From Acanthornis magna (lineage: Eukaryota; Chordata; Aves; Passeriformes; Acanthizidae): a stretch of DNA of 64,000 nt. Positions 56,501-64,000 of this stretch are shown here, one piece after another. A program made the translations under genes and the position numbers. The stretch is taken from contig JAWUZG010000331.1 of NCBI GenBank assembly GCA_036785705.1, positions 558,001 through 622,000 of the forward strand, in the 5' to 3' direction. Position 1 is the stretch's first letter; the number at the start of each line of letters is the position of its first letter. The notes below the pieces were generated by a model. It was not told the DNA's origin. It saw only the letters and a program-made list of their open reading frames with translations, and searched no databases.

Positions 56501-57168
56501 AGATGCCCATGGCTATGACACAGCCCCCTCTGGGCCATGGCACAGCCCCTGCCAATGCTGAGCACCTGGGAGCTCTGGCTGTGCCCTGCTGGTGTCCCTG
56601 AGCTGCCCTGGCAGTGGCCCAGCCCTGCTGGGCTGTGCACAGGAGCTGCTCCTGGGCAGAGCTGTCTCTCTGCAGTGCTGCCGCTTGCCAGGAGCTGCCT
56701 CTGTGCCAGGAGCCCAGCCCAGCTCAGCAGCACAGCCACAGCACAGGGACTTGAATGAGCCTCGCGGGGCTTTGCTGCTGTTTACATCAGACTCAGTCCC
56801 TCTGAGTGTGTTCAAATAACTTCTCAAGAAGTCAAAGTTAAATTGAAATACTCAAGTTTCTTGTAGTTCTAATAAATCCCACAGTGCGACATGACTGACA
56901 GTGTTCCCAGGTTCTACTTAGAGCAGAGCACTGCAGGTAGTGATGGCAGGTGGGGACAAGCAAGGGAAAGGTGTCTGTGATGCTGAGCCAACCTGGATGT
57001 GTTTCAGGAATCCAAAGGGCCAAGGCCTGAGCCCCAGCCCCAGGGAAGGCAGATCCTGTCCCTCCCTCATTGCTCAGGGCTCTTCCCGGGGCACTGCCAT
57101 GTGGGGATGTGCAATGCCAAGGGCAGGACCATGGGGCGGCCCCTGCCAGGCTGCTGGGCAGGGACAAG
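56501..57168. other. Cassette copy 4, outer flank
   Basis: Reverse complement of about 44715-45405. The match ends exactly at GGGCAGGGACAAG (57168), where the provirus LTR begins; copy 3 shows the uninterrupted sequence. Confidence 0.7.
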
Positions 57169-57735
57169 TGATTTAGGGGTAGACAGTGATTTATTAGGGG
57201 CTGCTCACTAACAACAATGTATATAGCTTGCTTGACATGTTCTGCGCTTACCAAACAGAAAGAAAGGATGTAGGGAGGATATTGACCCATTGTTAAGGAG
57301 ACCAGGCATCCTGCTTTTGGACCCCCAAACCAGCCCAAGCCAGCTATAGCGCTTGGACTCAGGCCAGAGACCCAGGGAGCATGCGTTGAGAAGCAAGGTG
57401 AAGAGTTCAATGTGAGGAAGACTCCTTACTTCACCAGAGAAAGACTCTTTACTTCATCCAAGACCCCCACCCATGACCACCAGGCAGCACTGCGCAGGTG
57501 CAAGTGTATTTAAATGAACTTCGGACTCATTATAATACGAAGCGGGGATAGATAATGAATATGTATAGGGGCATTGTGTAGCTCCACGTATATGTAACCT
57601 GTAACTAAATATAAACCAAGCAAAGTGCCACAGACGGGGCACACAAAATTTAGGGAGCGATCCCTCGTGGGTCTCAGTGCTGGAATAAACGTACCTACTT
57701 TACAACTTTTGTTGTGGAGTCCTATCCGCACCTCA
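57169..57735 (+). repeat. 5' LTR of plus-strand gammaretrovirus-like provirus
   Basis: 567 bp from TGATTTAGGGG to CGCACCTCA. The left end is set by comparison with the empty site in copy 3. AATAAA lies at about 57683-57688. The partner 3' LTR is beyond the window. Confidence 0.7.
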
Positions 57736-57738
57736 TTT

Positions 57739-57755
57739 TAGCACCCGGACGGGAC
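57739..57755 (+). promoter_or_regulatory. Tentative primer-binding site
   Basis: TAGCACCCGGACGGGAC starts three bases after the LTR end. It could be a mutated tRNA-Lys-type site (TGGCGCCCGAAC core), with changes largely at CpG positions. Position supports the call, sequence only partly. Confidence 0.35.
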
Positions 57756-58938
57756 GAAGTCTGCCTGACTGCAAGGTCGACTGAGGGGCGAACGTCCAAG
57801 GCGCGCCCCGGGATTTTCCTGGTGGAACTCCGCTCCTCGGCCGCCCACTGCGGGGGTGGACAACGACCATCTACTAGAGCGGACAAACTATGTTTTGGGT
57901 CTAGGGAAGCCACGTGGCCAGGGCTGCTGGTAAGTCGCACAGAGACGTCTGGCACACAATGTAGTCCCTGATTTGGTTGAAACGCTTGCAAGCAGGTGCA
58001 TGGCAGAAGGGGGGAGACTGTGGTTCGTAGTGCTCTCAGCAGCCGTGCAGGGGAAGCTGGCCGGGGGAAGGGCAGTTTGCTGACTGACCTGAAAGTAAAT
58101 CAAGTGCTGTTATCACCCGTGTTTGTGTGAGTGTGTTTGTGGTGCAATGTGTGTTTGTCTTGGAATTTATATTGTAATTTGTTAAGGTTGTAGTTGCAAT
58201 AAGTGTGTGCAGGGTTGCGATTAAGTGCTTGCTGTGTATGGTATAAGGTGTTGTGATAAAGAGCTGTGTGTTTGAATTAGGTTGTAAGTTGGTTTGATTT
58301 AGTTTTGTCACCGTGGCTAGCTGGAGGGCACTCCCCCTCTGCCAGTGGTTATAGCAGAGGAGCACAGCTCCCGCACCTCTGACCGTGTGTGGGTGCAGGA
58401 TTGCATTCACGCCGCGGCACAGTTGGTGGGCTTTGACTCAGTGTTGGTCTTGTGGAGTTAGGGATTGTGTGTGGACTAGAACATCGGGTCCCAGAGAGCT
58501 GGATAGTGTTAGAAGGGGATTGGGAAGACACCATTAAACTTTGTGAGAGTAAAAAGAGCAAGAAGGCTAGGCGCAGGCAGAGGGCTATAGACAGAGCATA
58601 CAGAGAGTGGTTAATTCACTATACAGGAGACGTGGATTGGGTGACACAATATCTAAGTGAACTTTAAGTTATATATTAAAGAGAGGGAAAAAAAAGAAAG
58701 AAAAAAATACAAAATTTTTAACAGAATGGCAAGGATATGAATGTTTAGTTGTAGTTAGAAGCAGGAATTATTGTGTTATTGCTATTTTTAGGAATTTGTT
58801 GGGCAACCAGGATTGTGAATATAGTGGGTGCACACCGTGCATGTTTGTGTAGTCCTTGGGAAGTTAAAAGACAGTTGAAGAGTGCCAGAGAAGGTTTGTG
58901 TGGAAGCAGGATAAGAGACAGAGAAGGAAATAAACAAG
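57756..58938 (+). other. Proviral leader with a small open frame
   Basis: Leader-like sequence with TG-rich stretches (58120-58250). A frame at 58452-58667 contains DWEDTIKLCESKKSKKARRR and WVTQYLSEL. It is basic and could be a remnant of gag matrix or an upstream frame, but I recognise no family. Confidence 0.4.
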
Positions 58939-59259
58939 ATGGGAACCAGGCAGAGTAAGGAAATTTCTAAAGCAAGCCCTCTTGGCTGCATTTTAGGAGA
59001 GTATTTAGTAACTGAGGGTTACAAACAAGGGATGAGGAAATTAGTAGTGATGGTGGGGAAGGAAGAAAAGGGAAAACGTGGCCAAGGACCGCCCAGGCAG
59101 GCACCGCCCAGACAGGGCCCACCCTGGTTAGGTAAAGATCAATGTGCAAATTGTAAGAAATTTGGTCATTGGAAAAATCAATGCCCAGAAAGGAGACAAG
59201 ATAACTGGCAAGGAAGAAGAAACCAGGAAGGGGTGGTTGCACATGTGAAAGAAGACTGA
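58939..59259 (+). pseudogene. gag: gag remnant, matrix start joined to nucleocapsid
   Basis: 107 codons. It starts MGTRQSKEISKASPL, with a glycine-2 myristoylation-type start, and within about 70 residues reaches a proline/arginine-rich stretch and the zinc knuckle CANCKKFGHWKNQC. A normal gag is several times longer, so most of matrix and all of capsid, including the major homology region, is deleted, apparently in frame. Confidence 0.8.
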
Positions 59260-59289
59260 AGAAGACCGGGGGACTCCACCCTAGCGGAT

Positions 59290-59553
59290 CCACTGGTTAT
59301 AATAAAGCTAGGGGAAAAAGAAAAAGAAGTGGAGTTTTTGGTAGACATGGGGGCAACATATTCAGTTTTGAATAAAGCCTTAATGCCAGTGGGAGATGAT
59401 TACATTATGGTAAAAAGGGCAACTGGCCAATCTGAAAAAGCATATTTTTGTAAACCTTTAAAGTATAAACTTGGAAAGCAATGGGGTATTCATAAGTTTT
59501 TGTACATGCCTAAATCTCCAAAAGCCCTTTTGGGCAGAGACTTATTGGAATAA
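59290..59553 (+). pseudogene. pro: Retroviral protease with altered active site
   Basis: Contains EVEFLVDMGATYSVLNKAL and ALLGRDLLE. The first is the protease active-site region, with DMG in place of the nearly invariant DTG; the second is the conserved C-terminal GRD motif. The catalytic aspartate is kept, but the threonine that supports the active site is lost, so reduced activity is likely. Confidence 0.8.
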
Positions 59554-59562
59554 TTACAAGCA

Positions 59563-62377
59563 ACCATTCTGTTTAAAGATGGGGAAATTACTCTGGAGGT
59601 AAATGATCAACACTATGTAGAAATTTTAAGTTTAATGTTAACAACCATAGAAGCTGAGGAGGAAATTAGGGAAGAAATTAGGAATCAAGTATTCCCTAGA
59701 GTATGGGCAACAAATGTACCTGGGAGAGCCAAGAATGCACTCCCAATACAGATCAGGCTCAAGGAAGGGAAACAACCAGTTAGGGTTAAACAATACCCAC
59801 TTAAAAAGGAGGACAAGGAGGGAATTAGCCCAGTGACTGAAAACTTCTTGCAGCTAGGACTATTGAGAGAGTGCAAATCTGACTTTAACACCCCCATTTT
59901 ACCAGTCCGCAAGCCTGATGGATCATATCAGGTGGTACAGGACTTACAAGCAGTGAATAAGGTAACCGAGGATCTCCACCCTGTGGTGTCAAACCCCTAC
60001 ACTTTATTAACTGAGTTAACACCTGAACTAACCTAGTTTACTGTCTTAGATTTGAAAGATGCCTTCTTTTGCCTCCCTGTCCACAAAGCCAGACAGAAAA
60101 TATTTGCATTCCAATGGGAAAACCCCAAAAGTGGATGCAAAACTCAACTCACTTGGATGGTGTTACCTCAAAGATTCAAGAATAGCCCCACACTATTTGG
60201 AGACCAACTTGCAAAGGATTTGGAGTCTTGGGAAGCCCCACCTGGAGAAGGGCACCAGCTTTGGGACTCCCAGATGTGAGTAAACCATTCTTTCTGTTTT
60301 CTCATGAGAAGCAGGGGATTGCCTTGGGAATACTAGCACAGGACCTGAGCCCGTACCGACAGGCAGTTGCTTATTTTTCTAAGCAACTAGACGCAGCAGC
60401 CGAAGGGTGGCCCGGATGCCTCAGAGCCCTCGCAGCAGTGGTTCTGAACATCCAAGAGGCACGCAAATTCACCATGGGCCAGAAAATGACTGTGCTAGTG
60501 TCCCACACAGTATCTGCAGTGATGCAAGTGAAAGGCGGACACTGGCTCTCCCCACAGAGGTTCCTGAAATACCAAGCCATCATGGTGGAGCAGGACGATG
60601 TGGAGATAGTGGTAACTAACATTGTCAACCCAGCTTCTTTCCTCAGCGGAAACACAGGAGAGCAGGTACACCATGACCGCCTGGAGACTATTGAGGCCAC
60701 ATACTCCAGTCGTCCGGAACTGAAGGATACCCCTTTGGACAATGCACAAACCTGGTTTACTGATGGAAGCAGCTACGTCATCAGTGGAAAGCGACATGCG
60801 GTGTATGCAGTTACCACTTGCAAGGAGGTAATAGAATCCAGACCACTCCCAACAAATACCTCTGCACAGAAGGCCGAAATAATTGCTCTAACCCATGCTC
60901 TGGAAATGGCAAAAGGAAAGAAGGCAAACCTTTATACTGACTCAAAGTATGCATTTGGAGTTGTACATGCACACGGGGCCATATGGAAGGAAAGGGGACT
61001 GTTGAACTCGCAAGGAAAGAACATTAAACATGCACAAGAAATAGTACGGCTGTTGGAAGCAGTCCAGCTGCCTGAGAAGGTAGCAACCATGCACATGAAG
61101 GCACACCAGAAAGTGTGCTCAGAATTGGAAGAAGGAAACAAATTGGCAGACAGAGAGGCAAAAGAAGCAGCAAAAGGTGAGGTGACAACTGAAGGGGCAC
61201 TAATCCCAGATGGCCAAATCTCCCTAGAAGCTAAGCCGACCTATAACAAAGAGGATAGAAAACTAATTGAGGATCAGCATGGGTTATACAATAAAGAGGG
61301 TTGGGCTATCACTGCACAGGGGAGGTTGGTCATTCCCTCTCACTTACTTGGGCACTAGTAAGGGAGGAGCACCAAAAGACACATTGGGGAGTAGATGCCC
61401 GACATAAATATCTAACTGAAAAGATTATTGCCAGGAATCTATATGCTACCATCACACAAGTAACCAGACAGTGTGACCTTTGCCTCCAGACTAACCCTAA
61501 AAACACCCCCAAACCAAAATTGGGCCAAATTAGGAAGGGAAATGAGCCCGGACAGCTGTGGCAAATTGATTTTTCAGAACTTCCAAGAAAAGGAGGGTAT
61601 CGATATTTGTTGGTATTAACAGACACCTTTTCAGGATGGCCAGAAGCTTTCCCCACCAGAACTGCCAAGGCTCAAGGAGTAACAAAGGGATTGTTGCAGG
61701 AGATAATACCATGCTTCGGAGTCCCAGCCACAATATCCTCAGACAGAGGACCACACTTCATTCCAAAGGTGGTACAACAAATTAGCTGACATTTGGGCAT
61801 AAACTGGGAGCTTCACACCCCGTACCACCCACAATCAAGTGGTCAGGTAGAGAAAATGAACCACCTGATCAAACAGCAAATTGTAAGGTTAGGGCAAGAA
61901 GCCAATTTAACCTGGCCCCAGTCTCTTCCACTTGCATTATTATGAATTCGGACTAAACCCAGAACTAAAGAATAGTTAAGTCCATTTGAAATGCTTTATA
62001 GGAGGCCATACGGAGTACAGAAAGGGTTATCCACTGAAACTGGGGAGGAAACACTGACCACCTATATGGTGGCCCTGAGCAAACAGCTTAGGAGAATTGA
62101 AAAGCATGTGGCTGGAACTCGAAGTCAAGGTCTAGACAGTCCAGTACATAATATTCAACCTGGGGATTATGCATATGTTAAGTCTCTTACAGAGAAAACT
62201 TTGGAGCCACAGTGGGAAGGACCATTTCAGGTGCTCCTTACCACTTTCACTGCAATCAAGATCAAGGAACAGAACGCCTGGATTCATCACACTCGGCTGA
62301 AAAAGGCTCCAGAGGCCCCTTGGAAAGTGACCCCTGGTGATGATGAACTGAAATTAAAACTCAGCAGAGTAAAATGA
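59563..62377 (+). pseudogene. pol: pol of the plus-strand provirus: RT, RNase H, integrase, with deletions and stops
   Basis: RT begins near 59690 (RVKQYPLKKED, PVRKPDGSYQVVQDL) and has a stop at about 60034. It continues ([26 protein letters not shown]) and then jumps near 60245-60275 to the connection region (HEKQGIALGILAQ), losing the YxDD catalytic site. RNase H follows intact to the eye (TDGSSYV, AEIIALTHAL, YTDSKYAF). Integrase follows from about 61350 (a zinc-binding region with CDLCLQTNP; catalytic [15 protein letters not shown] and GQVEKMN), with internal stops near 61786, 61944 and 61973, and ends with GPFQVLLTTFTAIKI and WIHHTRLKKA. The terminal stop overlaps the env ATG by four bases. 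Confidence 0.85.
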
Positions 62378-64000
62378 AGATGGTTTGGTGGTGGGGAGTA
62401 TTAATTCTGAAAGTGAGCACTTGGGAAGTTGCCTATGGACAAGGCCAGAGCAATACTGAATGGCCTTGGTCTCAGGGTTTTGTCCAGATTACTGGATCCA
62501 TGGCAAAACATTCTGACACAAAGAGTTTAAATCTATTAACTGTGGTTATGCACGGAAAGCAAGTGTATGCAAGGCAAGAATGGAAAAAAACAAAAGATGT
62601 GGCAACTTCAGGGGACTGTAGGGGAAGAAATCAAAATAGGATGTTGAATGATAAATGGAACTACTCATAAAAAAGCAATTCAAATTAGTGTCTCTCCTAC
62701 AGATAAGTATGAAGAGATTTGCATGTACTCAAATGAATTAGATTGCTGGAATAATTTTACTTTCGTTCAGGCTGTCAAAGTGGTCTGTCTGTGGGCCCAT
62801 GACACTAATGGGCTTTCATTCAAATTCAAAATAGATGCCATAGCCAAGCCTGTCACAACCTATGCCACCACCTAAGCTCAAACCCAAACCACAACATATA
62901 AACTTGAGCCCAAAATTTATGAAATTGGCCCCTATGGAGTAAGAAATACAGGCCAACAACAATTGTTGTTTAACCCAGAGTGGTCCCTCAAACGTGTTGA
63001 ATTCTTGATGCAAGCTAATATCTCTGAAATTCAGCCACCCTGTTCTCCCCTCCTAAAGACATCCTTGGAGGGCTGGGCAACATGGTTACAGAAACAAGAG
63101 CCCTTCAGGGGCAGAATGAAGAGGGATTTAACTGGGATGCTAGCAACAGGATTAGGAGTCTTAAATGGGATTGACTCAGAAATATTAAGGAATAAATTGA
63201 CTACTGCAACAAGCGATTTGACGAAACTGAGACAACCTCTGCAATCTTCTCTTTTAGTTTTAGGAAAGGGCCAGTGGCAAGTTTCAAAAGTACTGCCAGA
63301 TTTTGCAAAAGCTAACAACCAGGACCATAAATTGATAATAGCCACGCTTGGTATGGTCCAGGGTAATGTGTCCCTGGCCCTTAGCTGCGTCCAAGCACAA
63401 CTATGGATGCAATCAGCAGCCTCCTTAATTATAAGAGAAGGAAACAAAGGTGTTTTTCCTATTGAAATTCGAAAGGCTGTTTGGGATAATGCCACTAAGT
63501 TAGAAAAGAAGCTCCAATCTTGGTGGACCTTAGCGAACTTCACTTAGGACCCAATTACTAATATGGCTACAGCTTTTGTGCTTACCATACGTAATGCCAC
63601 AATTTATGTAATCCACCCCATTATTGCTTTAGGATTAATCATGATGGGGCAGTATTTTACCCCTCTGAACATAGGGCATGGGCTTGGATGGTCCATAAGA
63701 AATGGCAGACCGTCAATTTGGAATCCTGTGTTACATGAGAACAACAAGGGTTTATTTGTGAGAGCAATACAATAGATGCCAAAGATATTTGTCTGGATGC
63801 CGAGCAAGGTATTTGCCACTTTGAAGTTTATCCAGACAATAGTCAAAGGACAGTACTTGTATATATTGGCCAAGGTTGTGTGTGTTTAAGAACTGTTTGT
63901 GTTTCCATAAAAGTAGATAATGAGAATGTAATCCTAAATGTTAAGAATTATTCTAATTTCTGCATTTGTAACTTTGTAAAAATTACTGGATGTGACTTTT
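62374..64000 (+). pseudogene. env: env of the plus-strand provirus, interrupted and cut by window end
   Basis: Starts with a signal peptide (MVWWWGVLILKVSTWEVAYG) in an ATGA overlap with pol. The surface part is broken into three frames (62374-62670, 62648-62875, from 62963). The last includes the furin-type site RMKR followed by a fusion-peptide-like DLTGMLATGLGVLNGID and long helices to 63547, then a further cysteine-rich ectodomain (CVTWEQQGFICES, IGQGCVCLR) to the window end. No CX6CC motif is visible in the part seen, unlike the other two envelopes in the window. Confidence 0.75.

Larger units (their letters stand above)
57169..64000 (+). mobile_element. Gammaretrovirus-like provirus, 5' part, truncated by window end
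   Basis: LTR, possible PBS, leader, a gag with a large deletion, protease, RT with a palm deletion, RNase H, integrase, and env running off the window. Pol order and motifs are of the gammaretroviral type. Several stops and frame breaks make it replication-defective. It lies exactly at the broken outer end of cassette copy 4. Confidence 0.85.

Overview
The window looks like vertebrate, specifically avian and probably songbird, nuclear DNA. The support is: MHC class II B leader exons with the start MGRVGAAGAVLVALVVL; CR1-type LINE slivers; tandem C2H2 zinc-finger genes of the avian type, with a short 79 bp exon before the finger exon; a PIM-like kinase pseudogene; and several avian-style endogenous retroviruses (ERVs). 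Introns, polyadenylation signals and GC-rich promoter islands rule out a prokaryote. The species is not determined.

The backbone is one ancestral cassette present four times in alternating orientation. In order along the plus strand of copy 1 the cassette holds: a TGACATCACAGAG-type minisatellite; a fragment resembling the start of a JAK-family pseudokinase domain; an AT-rich degenerate repeat; an unrecognised GC-rich segment; a decayed MHC class II beta-1 exon on the plus strand; a CR1 sliver; a zinc-finger gene on the minus strand; and an MHC class II B leader exon with a CpG-rich promoter on the minus strand. Copy 1 is about 1477-8590 (direct). Copy 2 is about 21003-36680 (inverted, and enlarged by an 8.3 kb provirus). 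Copy 3 is about 44690-52600 (direct). Copy 4 is about 55380-57168 (inverted, JAK end only). This is a broken palindrome-like array of the kind expected from an amplified MHC class II region.

Between copies 1 and 2 lie a likely solo LTR (8784-9222), a PIM-like kinase pseudogene with in-frame stops plus part of a second copy (9767-12436), and an old ERV with pol, dUTPase and env remnants between LTRs (14917-19560). After that come a stretch rich in RFX X-box-like CCATGG palindromes (about 19990-20460) and a TA/TG plus ATAGAT microsatellite exactly at the edge of copy 2.

Inside copy 2 a nearly complete alpha/betaretrovirus-like provirus (24475-32784, minus strand) splits the zinc-finger gene in the linker between fingers 4 and 5. 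It has 554 bp LTRs with 8 differences, a 6 bp target duplication GAGAAC, a polypurine tract (PPT), a candidate primer-binding site (PBS), and gag, pro, pol and env with at least two frameshifts. Between copies 2 and 3 lie a decayed gammaretrovirus-like element with a tandem LTR structure (37784-43418) and a solo LTR (43733-44376). A second gammaretrovirus-like provirus (57169 to beyond the window end) sits at the broken end of copy 4. An LTR with a tRNA-Trp-type PBS interrupts the edge of copy 1 (1124-1476).

Likely functional host coding capacity is limited to the zinc-finger genes of copies 1 and 3. The MHC leader exons are intact but no matching downstream exons follow them on the same strand. 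Everything else is pseudogene, repeat or provirus. All similarities were judged by eye without database searches.
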